Positions 1 through 7,836 of a stretch of DNA of 40,241 nucleotides are shown here, one piece after another. Made by a program: the position numbers and the translations under genes. Location: IMG/VR virus record IMGVR_UViG_3300028895_000526, positions 1-40,241 of that record. One strand, written 5' to 3'. This stretch comes from a virus. The notes beneath the pieces are model-generated. The model did no database searches. It saw nothing but the letters and a program-made list of their open reading frames with translations, and had not been told where the DNA came from. Positions within the stretch are counted from its first letter, which is position 1. Every line of letters begins with the position of its first letter.

Positions 1-1985
1 TCATTACCGAGTTCGCCAGCGCCGACATTTCCCCAGCTTACTGCACCGCCCTCTGCTAAGTCTGTAAAATTTCCCCAATTCAGGTTATCAGTATCTATTA
101 TGTCGTTACCAGTAAAGTCGGTAAAAGTATATGTGCCATCAAGCACATTGCCTATTTCGCTATTGATTTCTGTGGTCGCATCAGTACAACTCTCTACTGC
201 CCCACTAGCATCTACACCCAAGGGATATTCACCAGCATTACAATTAGCTCCGTTAGCAGCTAAAGCAGTAGCAGTATCAGCGTTGCCAGTTACATCTCCA
301 GTTACATCTCCGACCAAATCCCCAGTAAAGGTAGTAGCCCATATATTCGTAGCGGTTATTCCAGTAGTAGAGGCATAAGTAACAGTTAAGTTTGTAGCGT
401 CCAGGTCGGTTGTCCAAATATTCGTAGCCGTTAAATTAGTAGTAGAGGCGTTCCCAAAAGTCCAGGTTCCAGTTACTGTTTCATCTTGAGCTAAAGCACC
501 GTATTGTGTGTGGTCATCATCTGTTAACCCTGCCATGTCTCCGTGATCGGTGGCAGCTTCAATAGTGAGGTCAGTTCCCCAAGGAGTTGATACCTCTATA
601 AAATTAGCGTCTCCATTTTGTGTAATTATTCTGGCAATAAAGATACCAATATTCGTCAATTCATCCATTGTTGCTGGTCTTTCGGCAGCTAAAGCCTCTG
701 ATAAAGTGTAATTTCCTTGACCAAGTTGAACATAAACATCTCCGTCTATTGTCATATAAACCCAGTGAGTGCCGTATTTATTAACCGTAACCGCACCTGG
801 TGTTCCGTCTCCGTCATCATATTCATCTGTTTCTAATGCCCAAGAACTAGTGCTTGCAGTAAAGTCTCCACCTCCGTCTCGGTAAAAATATTCAAAGGTA
901 TCAGCAGAGCCATCAGTTGAGCTGTCAAAAGCGGCGGTAGTTATTCTTTCCAAAGCCCAGTAAAATACGCCAGCACTTATATTGAGTGTTAAGTCCTCAC
1001 TCCCATCCTCGCTTGTTACTGCTCCACTTGCCCGTTCAATTCCGTTATGCTCCCAAAGGTAATAGTAGAGATTATGAATAACGTTGTTTAACTGCTGTCC
1101 GGCTTCGGCGATATGTGCTTCGGCTGCCTCCTGGTAAACCAAGCCAACAACAAATTGAGAGGTATGGTCTAAACCAGATAATGTCGTTGTATATTCCAAC
1201 TTTGGCGAGCCACTATTATAGTCAACATAAACATAATTTAATGCGTCATCAGTCGTATCCATAGAACTTGAGGCAGACCAGTCAAAAGAGTAAAGAGTAG
1301 AGGTTGATACGCTATCAGCTCTGATATAACCTTGCCCTCCGTCAACAGCTACCGTTCCATCTCCATTGTCAGTAATATCCACCTCTGAAACATTACCAGA
1401 AGACATTGTTTTGTTTATGTAGTCCTGGAGGTCATCATAAGTAGCACCGCTAATAGTATTTAACGCAGTATACTCTGGCTCTCTTATTGTAGTAGTAGAT
1501 GCAAGAGTCTCTCCAAGAAGAATTGCATTAAGTTCTACAAGAGTATCAATGTCAGCACTCTCCAAGTTACCAGAAGCAGTACCTGTTAGAGTACCGTAGA
1601 AGTTATCGGCTGTGAATGCAGTAGAAGTTCCATACGAGAGAGTTGTCTTACCAGTAACATTAAGAGTTGAGCCGAGTGTTACAGCACCACTAAAGTTTGC
1701 TGTGTCAAACTCACTGTCTCCAGTAACATCGAAGATTACATCATTAGAAGTTGTAGCTGTACCACCGATGATAAGAACATCGGCTACTCCATTTGGATAA
1801 ACAAGATTTACACCATAACTTGAAGAAGTTGCAAATGCACCAGCACCAGCTGTGTCTTGCTGATAGTAATCTAATTTCTGTGTGAAAGGATTAAATCTCC
1901 AATCAGCTTGTACACTGATAGCAATGAAGAAGAGTGAGTAAAGACAGATGATAGCGCTCATTGTCGCTTGAAAGTGTTTACTCAT
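1..1985 (-). CDS. Tail-fibre-like protein, 3' end cut by the window edge
   Basis: Open reading frame without a stop from an ATG at 1985-1983 to the left edge (661 complete codons); the stop is not in this part of the window. The N-terminus has a hydrophobic, signal-like segment (about residues 9-27) followed by WRFNPFTQKLDYY, a short motif I associate with phage fibre and collar-like proteins. The rest is rich in Thr, Ser, Ala, Asn and Gly with repeated T-x-TNIW-like and GDVTGDVTGN-like strands, as in beta-structured trimeric fibres. No chaperone or enzymatic domain is recognised. No Shine-Dalgarno precedes the start, which follows the upstream gene's stop by 4 nt. If the window is circular the frame continues from 40241 for 11 codons to TAA at 40208-40210, giving 672 aa. 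Base usage from about 1 to 1480 looks different from the 5' part of the gene, suggesting exchange of the receptor-facing end. Confidence 0.85.
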   Translation of the reverse strand, partial: MSKHFQATMSAIICLYSLFFIAISVQADWRFNPFTQKLDYYQQDTAGAGAFATSSSYGVNLVYPNGVADVLIIGGTATTSNDVIFDVTGDSEFDTANFSGAVTLGSTLNVTGKTTLSYGTSTAFTADNFYGTLTGTASGNLESADIDTLVELNAILLGETLASTTTIREPEYTALNTISGATYDDLQDYINKTMSSGNVSEVDITDNGDGTVAVDGGQGYIRADSVSTSTLYSFDWSASSSMDTTDDALNYVYVDYNSGSPKLEYTTTLSGLDHTSQFVVGLVYQEAAEAHIAEAGQQLNNVIHNLYYYLWEHNGIERASGAVTSEDGSEDLTLNISAGVFYWALERITTAAFDSSTDGSADTFEYFYRDGGGDFTASTSSWALETDEYDDGDGTPGAVTVNKYGTHWVYMTIDGDVYVQLGQGNYTLSEALAAERPATMDELTNIGIFIARIITQNGDANFIEVSTPWGTDLTIEAATDHGDMAGLTDDDHTQYGALAQDETVTGTWTFGNASTTNLTATNIWTTDLDATNLTVTYASTTGITATNIWATTFTGDLVGDVTGDVTGNADTATALAANGANCNAGEYPLGVDASGAVESCTDATTEINSEIGNVLDGTYTFTDFTGNDIIDTDNLNWGNFTDLAEGGAVSWGNVGAGELGN

Positions 1986-1989
1986 AATC

Positions 1990-2262
1990 TTAGAATGTTG
2001 CTGAGACAGTATCATACGACTGAGTCGCTCTGTTAGTCCATGCAGTTGCAAAGCCAGATGTACCAGCTGCAAACGTGTAAGTAGTATCAGAGCCAGAGAT
2101 AGTCTCCTTCATGATATACCATGCACCATCAGGTCTCTCAAAGCCGTAGTAAGCAGGCGAACTTGCATCAATCTCTGAAGCAATGTAACCTGCAATTACA
2201 GAGACGACAGAAACGTTTCCATCGCCATCTATAACTTTAACTGCTTGATTTGAACCAAACAT
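1990..2262 (-). CDS. Small hypothetical late protein (90 aa)
   Basis: Not recognised. A 90-residue protein in the late unit, between the coiled-coil gene (1 nt gap) and the fibre gene. It looks beta-rich, with many Gly, Ser, Thr and aromatic residues, and no charged low-complexity tract, signal peptide or membrane segment. Position among virion genes suggests a small structural or fibre-adaptor protein, which is inference from context only. Upstream GATGAG is at best a weak ribosome-binding site. Confidence 0.7.
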   Translation of the reverse strand: MFGSNQAVKVIDGDGNVSVVSVIAGYIASEIDASSPAYYGFERPDGAWYIMKETISGSDTTYTFAAGTSGFATAWTNRATQSYDTVSATF

Positions 2263-2263
2263 A

Positions 2264-3100
2264 TTATTGTCTCATCTTAATTATTTTTTCTTTAGCTTTG
2301 ACAGCTTTAGCTAAGTCATCGAGTTCTGCTGCACGAAGCTTTAGACCTTCCTCGATCGGCTTAAGATTCTTTTCACGTGCAACAAGTTTCTTTTCTTTGA
2401 GTTCAAGTCTACTCTCTTTTTTGACAAGAGCATCTTCAATCTTACGAACTTTCTTTTCTCGTGCTTCGACGTCCTTTAACATCGAGTCTCGTTTCTTCTC
2501 AAGTTTTGAGATTGCTTTGCGTCTCTTTTCTTTCTTCTCTTTTAGGAACAAGAGATAGTCTGACTTCTTAGAGATCTTTTCTTCAAGTATCGCTACTTCT
2601 TCATGAAGATTCGATGTTTTCTCTAAAACAGACGAATTCTTTGAACGACTGCTTTCGAGTTGAGTACTTGCTGTTTGAAGATGATTCTTAAGAATAGCTA
2701 GCTCATCTTTCTTGGCAGTGATCTTCTCGTTGAGTCGTTGAAGTATTCTCTCCTTCTCAGTAACCTGCGGACGTAATTCTCCAATTCGTTTTTTGAGATC
2801 TAAATGTTTATCACTAAGCGTTGCTCTCTCAGATTTTAGTTGAGTCAGTTCATTCTCTTGAGTTAACTTAGTTCGACTAAACTGTGTCTCAAGATTACTT
2901 AAACTTGACTCGAGCTCTTTAATCTCAGCTTTAAGATGTCTTTTAACTTCTCTCTTCGAACGGATCTGTTCTTCAAGAGAAGTCTTTTCCTCTTCTGCCT
3001 CCTTGATGAGAGACTGTAAGTTCTCGAGGTGAACTTCTTTTTTATTGATCGATCTATTTAATTCTTCATAGACTCGATCTTGCTTATCTTTCTTCGACAT
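2264..3100 (-). CDS. Long coiled-coil protein of the late unit (278 aa)
   Basis: Nearly the whole protein is a predicted coiled coil: heptad-like Leu/Ile spacing with Glu, Lys, Arg and Ser between, from about residue 5 to 270, without a proline-rich break. It contains KKEK- and REKK-type charged clusters. No enzymatic motif. It sits between small beta-rich virion proteins and the fibre gene, 4 nt downstream of the 99-aa gene, so a rod-like virion part (fibre, head fibre or injection-apparatus component) is likely but unproven. The opposite strand shows a Ser-rich shadow frame that I discard. Function otherwise unknown. Confidence 0.8.
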   Translation of the reverse strand: MSKKDKQDRVYEELNRSINKKEVHLENLQSLIKEAEEEKTSLEEQIRSKREVKRHLKAEIKELESSLSNLETQFSRTKLTQENELTQLKSERATLSDKHLDLKKRIGELRPQVTEKERILQRLNEKITAKKDELAILKNHLQTASTQLESSRSKNSSVLEKTSNLHEEVAILEEKISKKSDYLLFLKEKKEKRRKAISKLEKKRDSMLKDVEAREKKVRKIEDALVKKESRLELKEKKLVAREKNLKPIEEGLKLRAAELDDLAKAVKAKEKIIKMRQ

Positions 3101-3104
3101 AAGT

Positions 3105-3404
3105 CTATGCAGTGCCGAGTAGTTTAATGTTTACAGTTGCACCAGATGCATTTGTAACATATAGGTTTGTTACCTCTACATCGAATGGAATAACATAAGG
3201 ACTATCTTCGACACCAATTGTAATACCATCATTCGAAGTTGAGCTGAGTCTGATTGTAACTGTACCATCAACTCGTAACTCAAGTCTTCGATAGACTGGT
3301 ACATTGTTAAATGTTGATGCCTCATTAGCTTTGATATCTCTGTTAGTTTGACCATTTGCTACAGAGAAAGCTGCTGAGTCATACGTTGATCTATCTATTG
3401 CCAT
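3105..3404 (-). CDS. Small beta-rich virion-type protein (99 aa)
   Basis: Not recognised by family. The sequence alternates hydrophobic and polar residues in short strands (ELRVDGTVTIRLSS; EVTNLYVTNASGATVNIKLL), typical of a single small beta-sandwich such as a head decoration or tail adaptor. No signal peptide or membrane segment. Its start shares one base with the stop of the upstream 181-aa gene, implying translational coupling. Likely structural by position in the late unit after the capsid genes; exact role unknown. Confidence 0.75.
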   Translation of the reverse strand: MAIDRSTYDSAAFSVANGQTNRDIKANEASTFNNVPVYRRLELRVDGTVTIRLSSTSNDGITIGVEDSPYVIPFDVEVTNLYVTNASGATVNIKLLGTA

Positions 3405-3949
3405 TATCTTACGATCTCGGCGTAGAGAGTTGAACTCGCTACATCAGTCGAGAATGTTACTTTAGTAAATCTAGCCCTCAGCTTCTCTGCTGGCGATGTT
3501 GGATATTTTGTGTTATGCATTTGAACAGAGCCCGCTGTTGGAACCCATGTATGAACATACGCAGTAGCACCATGCGACATCGCTACATCAGATGAGTCAG
3601 TAGTACCATCTTCTGGGAACCAATCAATTCCATCGTCAGAAAAATAATATGTCCAGTCGATCTCTGCAGATGTACTTGCGATCGCGATCAGTCTCATATC
3701 GAAACCTTCGAGATCAGCTGTAGAAAATTCGAGATCATAAGACGTAACATAATTATCAGTCGTCGATGAAGTCTCTGGTTCTAAGTAGATGTATGTACTT
3801 GTAGCAGACGCAGTTGCGATTCTCTTATTACTGATAGCACCACCAGTAAACCCTTGATCGAGTCCTTCATCTGTCACATTGAAAGGCAAGACGAAGAATG
3901 AGATTGCAACTGCGATATAAGCTATGAGTATTGTTTGGAGTGTTCTCAT
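3404..3949 (-). CDS. Putative exported or membrane-anchored virion-region protein (181 aa)
   Basis: Begins with a hydrophobic helix (about residues 5-22, IIAYIAVAISFFVLPF-like) after a single Arg, resembling an uncleaved signal anchor or signal peptide. The remaining 155 residues are Ser/Thr/Asp/Tyr-rich and beta-like, with the pattern YYFSDDGIDWFPEDG, which suggests a carbohydrate-binding or discoidin-like sandwich but is not diagnostic. No cysteine pair or catalytic motif. A GC-rich hairpin lies just upstream (3967-3992). One of four late-unit products here with an N-terminal export-like segment. Function unknown. Confidence 0.75.
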   Translation of the reverse strand: MRTLQTILIAYIAVAISFFVLPFNVTDEGLDQGFTGGAISNKRIATASATSTYIYLEPETSSTTDNYVTSYDLEFSTADLEGFDMRLIAIASTSAEIDWTYYFSDDGIDWFPEDGTTDSSDVAMSHGATAYVHTWVPTAGSVQMHNTKYPTSPAEKLRARFTKVTFSTDVASSTLYAEIVR

Positions 3950-3966
3950 AGATAATTGCAGAGAGA

Positions 3967-3992
3967 CTGCCCACCCAACTAAGAGTGGGCAG
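3967..3992 (-). terminator. Hairpin in the late unit between two virion genes
   Basis: An 8-bp inverted repeat (CTGCCCAC at 3967-3974 and GTGGGCAG at 3985-3992) with a 10-nt loop lies between the genes ending at 4019 and starting at 3949. On the minus-strand transcript it is followed by a pyrimidine-rich but not U-only stretch (TCTCTCTGC), so it could be a partial terminator, an attenuator or an RNA-processing or stability hairpin. Confidence 0.45.
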
Positions 3993-4018
3993 ACCTCTGT
4001 TAACTTGAAGCTATGTAT

Positions 4019-4696
4019 CTATTGAATTGCACAGACAGTAGCAGTACCAGAATGAGTGTTATCATTATCAAGTAAAGCACCATCATAAGCAGCATTCGTA
4101 AATGTTGCAGTACAAGTCACATATTCGGTAGTGTCAAGAGCTTGGTTGATACGACCATTTGTGCCGTAGTCTCCTGTCTCATAAGCAGCAGTAGAAGTAG
4201 CAACGCTTAATCCATCGATCAAAGTGTCAGATGAAGTATAAGCAGTTGCTGCTACACCGCAGTCATAAGAAACAGAAGAAGTTGCAACACCATTTTGGTT
4301 ATAGGTAAAACTAACAATTGTCATGCTGCCAGAACTAAATAGATCTGTAGCAGGAAGAGCAACAGTTGTAGTCGTTGCATCGGCCATTGTCTGGTCAACA
4401 CAAGTAATAGTTGCATCGTCGATTGTTAGTTCATCTCCGACTGTAGCATCATCAGCAACAGTTAAGTCTGCTGTCAATGCTAGAGTATCTAAACCAGTCG
4501 TACCTCCACCAGTGAAGCCCATTGCATCGTCTGCTGAACCATTGACAACCATTGTCAAGTTCTCAACATGTTCGATGTTTACTGACTTCGGTGAGAGTGG
4601 TAACTCCTGAGCTATACCGTAGGAAACAGTAGCTACAAGCGCGATTGCTAATGCTCCGAGTAATACTGGAGCATAGGCCCGTAGTTGTTTTTTCAT
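4019..4696 (-). CDS. Putative exported beta-rich protein (225 aa)
   Basis: The N-terminus MKKQLRAYAPVLLGALAIALVATVSYGIAQ is a classic basic-hydrophobic-small-residue signal peptide, with likely cleavage near residues 28-30. The mature part is very rich in Thr, Ala, Asp, Gly and Ser, with repeated ATV/DDAT patterns and four cysteines (one near residue 99, then spaced CGV, CTA and CAI). No catalytic motif. Located between the acidic SAP-like gene (15 nt gap) and the 181-aa gene. An exported protein in the structural region could be a virion surface protein assembled outside the cytoplasm, or a secreted factor; the sequence does not decide. Confidence 0.75.
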   Translation of the reverse strand: MKKQLRAYAPVLLGALAIALVATVSYGIAQELPLSPKSVNIEHVENLTMVVNGSADDAMGFTGGGTTGLDTLALTADLTVADDATVGDELTIDDATITCVDQTMADATTTTVALPATDLFSSGSMTIVSFTYNQNGVATSSVSYDCGVAATAYTSSDTLIDGLSVATSTAAYETGDYGTNGRINQALDTTEYVTCTATFTNAAYDGALLDNDNTHSGTATVCAIQ

Positions 4697-4711
4697 ACGT
4701 AGCTTACTTTA

Positions 4712-5194
4712 TTATTTGCGAGCTCGTGCTCGACGAGTTCGCTTAGTTTTCTTGGCATCCGACTTCTTTTTTGCGTCGGCTTTCTTTTTTGGTACCTCAT
4801 CCGCTTCAACTTCTTCTTCCTCTTCAACTTCTTCTTCATCAGCTTCTTCCTCTTCTTCCTCTTCTTCCTCGTCTTCACCAGCTTCTTTCTTCCTGATTGC
4901 TTCCATGTACGCATGACGAGAAGCATTCGGAGAGAGTATCTCAACTCCGAGCTCAGCAGCTTTAGTACTGAGTTCACCCATCGACATGTGCTCGAGTGGT
5001 TTTCCTTCAACCTCTTCTTTCTCAATGACTTCTTCATACTCGTCACGAGTTAAGATGCCATCTCGAACATAAGCTGGAGGAACCTTCTCTTCATGGATTG
5101 CATGCAGTTCCTTGTCTTCCCAAGGAATACCGATGTCTTTACACCGATCTTGCGAAAGAAGGCGATGCCAATTTACTTTAGCAATTGCTGTCAT
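4712..5194 (-). CDS. Post-capsid protein with SAP/Rho-N-like motif and charged tail (160 aa)
   Basis: I place the start at 5194 (MTAIAKVNW), because the longer frame to 5341 would overlap the capsid gene and translate antisense-like sequence through its stop. The N-terminal third is compact, about residues 65-95 (MSMGELSTKAAELGVE ... AYMEAIRKKEAGED) resemble a Rho-N/SAP/HeH helix-extended-loop-helix, which is known in phage proteins encoded next to capsid genes. The C-terminus is a run of Glu with a few Asp, then a Lys/Arg-rich tail, so strongly bipolar. A hairpin (5209-5233) lies upstream. It may bind DNA or capsid, or act in head completion; inference only. Confidence 0.8.
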   Translation of the reverse strand: MTAIAKVNWHRLLSQDRCKDIGIPWEDKELHAIHEEKVPPAYVRDGILTRDEYEEVIEKEEVEGKPLEHMSMGELSTKAAELGVEILSPNASRHAYMEAIRKKEAGEDEEEEEEEEEADEEEVEEEEEVEADEVPKKKADAKKKSDAKKTKRTRRARARK

Positions 5195-5208
5195 AAGTAA
5201 AAGTATAA

Positions 5209-5233
5209 GAGGGGAGAGAGTACCTCCCCCCTC
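5209..5233 (-). terminator. Terminator-like hairpin after the major capsid gene
   Basis: Reading the minus strand downstream of the capsid stop (5244-5246) gives GAGGGGGGAGG, a TACT loop, CTCTCCCCTC and then TTATACTTTTACTT, a GC-rich stem followed by a U-rich run. This is the shape of an intrinsic terminator. As the late genes continue beyond it, partial termination or transcript-end protection that keeps capsid mRNA high is the natural reading. Confidence 0.6.
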
Positions 5234-5243
5234 GTTAATTAGC

Positions 5244-6221
5244 TTAGGAGTTAGTTCCGTTCGATCCGAAGATGTACATCGGATAACCAGTACCGAGAGT
5301 GTAGAAGAAATCAACACTGTATTCCCAGTCTTTGTTAGCATATACTTCTTCAGGCGGATCTAGAGAAGGTCGTTCTGCGAATAAGAGCCGCAGTGTCTTC
5401 GCAACGTATTGCGAATCACACATGAACCAATATGCAGAAGTATCGGTTCCATCTGCAGCTGCCTCTAACCGTTCCCAAACGATCAGCTTCATTGAACGCA
5501 ACATCATGTTGGTATCATTGTTAGCAGAGCCTGAGATCTTGTCAGAGTACAGTATCCTTCGTGCCTCATCTTCAAGAGATGGAGGAACAATCACGGTGTC
5601 AAGACGAACTGGACGTACGAGATTGTTAACATCCTTCATTACCTTTGCGGTAGCGATTTGCTGAACGACAGCAGTACGACTCAATGATGGGTTATCATTG
5701 GTACCATCGTTTATGACGTTATTAAAGGTGTTACTGTTAATTGGATTTGAGTGGACTTTACTAAACAAAGCCAACGAATCCGGACCAACTGAGGCGACAG
5801 TGTCTCCCCAGTAGTCTGTATAGGAAGTGCTCCATCCTTGCAATAGAACATCAGCCATGGATTGATCAATTCCGTTCCAACCTTCGTCGACAACGGTTTC
5901 GACCATTCCATAAGCTTTGTCATATCGATCGAACTTTCGCATTTCCTTTGAGACAGGTACGATTGCACCATAATGTCTCTGTGTGAGAGTAAGTTGATCA
6001 CCCTCAACGTTTTCGATGCGTGGTAGATTCTCACTATCGCCAACTCTTCGAATACCCGTCAAACCATGTAAGTTCTGAATGACATAGTCATAAAGTTCAG
6101 TTTCCTGAACTCCGAACAGATCAAGACCACCCATGCGAGCGATCGCTAGGTTTGAAGTCTCTTCAAAGATATCTTGGAGATCACCAGTTAATGCATCGAA
6201 GTCAGAGCGACGTATTGGCAT
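5244..6221 (-). CDS. Major capsid protein (HK97-fold, putative)
   Basis: The 325-residue length, position (after portal, scaffold candidate and decoration protein) and sequence style fit a phage major capsid protein. Features typical of the family are the early FEETSNLAIARMGGLDLFG segment (N-arm/E-loop side), a VPVSKEMRKFDRYDKAYGMVETVVDEGWNG segment (long spine helix), and a middle region with VIVPPSLEDEARRIL followed by aromatic strands (P-domain and A-domain). The catalytic crosslink residues of HK97 are not assignable. It forms the icosahedral shell, is expected to be the most abundant late product, and is followed by a terminator-like hairpin. Its start has no Shine-Dalgarno (TTAAAATATG). 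Confidence rests on context plus fold-like pattern. Confidence 0.8.
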   Translation of the reverse strand: MPIRRSDFDALTGDLQDIFEETSNLAIARMGGLDLFGVQETELYDYVIQNLHGLTGIRRVGDSENLPRIENVEGDQLTLTQRHYGAIVPVSKEMRKFDRYDKAYGMVETVVDEGWNGIDQSMADVLLQGWSTSYTDYWGDTVASVGPDSLALFSKVHSNPINSNTFNNVINDGTNDNPSLSRTAVVQQIATAKVMKDVNNLVRPVRLDTVIVPPSLEDEARRILYSDKISGSANNDTNMMLRSMKLIVWERLEAAADGTDTSAYWFMCDSQYVAKTLRLLFAERPSLDPPEEVYANKDWEYSVDFFYTLGTGYPMYIFGSNGTNS

Positions 6222-6230
6222 ATTTTAACT

Positions 6231-6626
6231 TTACGCTAATGCGGGTTTATTAAAGTGACCTCCAGCGACAGTATCACTTATGATTTCCTCGATGTGGAAT
6301 ACTTTGTCAGTAGTCTCACCGAGTTCAATAGTGGCTTTGTCTTTGATGTCGTAGTCGTTTCCGACGTGAGTAGCTTGCGCTAATGTAGCATCTACAGTAG
6401 CATGGAAGTATACCTGATCAGTGATACGAAGAACTTCGATCATCTGTCCGGTAGCAGTTGTAGTAACTGATTCCATTGCAACATACTCTGCTTCATCATC
6501 GCCATCAGCAGCAACTACCAGATAACCAGATGACCATTTCAAAAGATCACCTTTAACGATTGTCTGAGTTGTAGTCGCTGGACGACGACAGACTAGCCCA
6601 CTATCGAATTGAACTGGAATAAACAT
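6231..6626 (-). CDS. Putative capsid decoration / cement protein (131 aa)
   Basis: A compact, all-beta-looking protein immediately upstream of the major capsid gene (9 nt gap). Its pattern (TTQTIVKGDLLKWSSGYLVVAADGDDEAEYVAMESVT) is like DUF2190-type capsid cement and gpD-like decoration proteins, which carry a 'kGdlv...g.~.....' strand pair and sit beside the capsid gene. Would bind the outside of the shell after expansion to stabilise it. No membrane or signal segment. Alternative: head fibre base. Confidence 0.65.
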   Translation of the reverse strand: MFIPVQFDSGLVCRRPATTTQTIVKGDLLKWSSGYLVVAADGDDEAEYVAMESVTTTATGQMIEVLRITDQVYFHATVDATLAQATHVGNDYDIKDKATIELGETTDKVFHIEEIISDTVAGGHFNKPALA

Positions 6627-6662
6627 AATAGTGTCACTAGATGTGTAGGTTAATTAAATGGA

Positions 6663-7388
6663 CTACTTTGTAGAATACCAGTCTTTCGGATTGGCCAAAC
6701 CAAGCCGACGACCAGTTGTCTTCCTGCCCTTCGGAGAGCCGGTTGAAGACTTGCCAGTCTTGTCACCTTCGAACTTCTCATCTTCTGCTTCTTTCCTTTT
6801 CTTAGCAGAGATGATGCTCTCCTCGTGTAGTTTGGGGTACGCTTGATTGAATGCAGTCCTAACTCGTTTTCTGAAGTCTTCGATCGTAATGTCTTCGTCG
6901 TCTTCAGAATAATGCTTCCGAATGTTTTTATAAACTTCATCTGCATCTAAGCCCTCGTCTTTGAACTCAGAAAGAATAGATTTTAATTCTTCCTTTGCAC
7001 CCCTGCGACGAGCAACTGCAATTGCTTTGTCTTCGTTTTTGTTTTTCTTTTCGTCGTCATCAGTGTCGTCTGTGTCATCGTCTCTCTTGCCTGTCAATAA
7101 GACAGCCTCGAGTTTTGAACGATAGCCTCTCTTCTGACCGATGACTTTTGAGAGGTTCTTAGAGTTCGCTAGCTCGCGATCTGTAAGAAGCCCGATCAGC
7201 TTCTTCGCTTGATCCTCTGTAACTTCTTTCCCGGGTTCAATCCCAGCTTCTCGAAGATAGCTCTCGCCGAAGATTCTCTCGATGTCTTCACGAGAGCGTC
7301 TTGTCTTTCCGACGATAACCTTCTCTTCTTCTTTGTCCTTGTTGATCTCCGGAGAGATCTTGTCTTTTGTTAACTTGTCAGGTAACAT
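6663..7388 (-). CDS. Putative scaffolding protein (241 aa)
   Basis: A highly charged, mainly helical protein (Lys/Glu/Asp/Arg-rich) with an acidic DDDTDDTDDDE cluster near the middle and a basic C-terminus, placed between the portal-side gene and the decoration and capsid genes. This is the canonical slot and composition of a tailed-phage scaffolding protein, which templates procapsid assembly through a basic C-terminal helix-loop-helix and then leaves. No protease motif (Ser-His pair) was seen. A good purine-rich site (AGGGAAAG) lies about 8 nt before the ATG at 7388. Confidence 0.6.
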   Translation of the reverse strand: MLPDKLTKDKISPEINKDKEEEKVIVGKTRRSREDIERIFGESYLREAGIEPGKEVTEDQAKKLIGLLTDRELANSKNLSKVIGQKRGYRSKLEAVLLTGKRDDDTDDTDDDEKKNKNEDKAIAVARRRGAKEELKSILSEFKDEGLDADEVYKNIRKHYSEDDEDITIEDFRKRVRTAFNQAYPKLHEESIISAKKRKEAEDEKFEGDKTGKSSTGSPKGRKTTGRRLGLANPKDWYSTK

Positions 7389-7401
7389 AAATGTTCTTTC
7401 C

Positions 7402-7836
7402 CTAGCCCGAATTATCTGAATGAAACGAGCGTAGGATTTTTCTTAATGCTTTATCATTGTTGAGTCGTCCACTCTTCCTGAGACCTTCCCATGCCTTCTT
7501 CATGTCATCTAGATGCTTTAAGATAAACAAGATAGCTCCGGCCTGAACATCTCGCTTATCAGGATCTAGCGTTGTAACATTTTTACGTTGCATGCTAAGG
7601 ATCTCGTAATAAAGGACTTCTCTATATTTAACATTGGCATAAGCAGTAGCCAACGCTTTTGTTTGATTATACTTGGCCAAGTTCGTTTGTGCAATTGCTT
7701 TCTCACTCTCTGCTAACTTCGGAAGATCTTCGAACAAATACATGTTCTGTGTATATGCATCAACTCGAAGAAGCTTGAATAACAACCAGATCATCAATGT
7801 TCTGATTGGCCGAGTAATTGTTTTATATACCTTCAT
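7402..7836 (-). CDS. Hypothetical protein after portal (144 aa)
   Basis: Not recognised. A basic N-terminus is followed by a hydrophobic stretch (about residues 11-24, IRTLMIWLLFKLLRV), possibly an amphipathic or membrane-interacting helix; the remainder is helical and charged, ending in a basic region. It overlaps the end of the portal gene by 14 nt, implying coupled translation. Might be a head-tail or ejection accessory. The opposite strand also has a short open frame that is a shadow. Confidence 0.7.
   Translation of the reverse strand: MKVYKTITRPIRTLMIWLLFKLLRVDAYTQNMYLFEDLPKLAESEKAIAQTNLAKYNQTKALATAYANVKYREVLYYEILSMQRKNVTTLDPDKRDVQAGAILFILKHLDDMKKAWEGLRKSGRLNNDKALRKILRSFHSDNSG

Noticed and set aside
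4693-5046. Lys/Arg-rich minus-strand frame overlapping the SAP-like gene
   Set aside because: Reads the Glu-rich gene in another frame; low-complexity and contained in a better-supported gene.
5244-5341. Extending the post-capsid gene to a start at 5341
   Set aside because: Would overlap the capsid 3' end by about 100 nt and cross the terminator-like hairpin; the 5194 ATG is a cleaner start.
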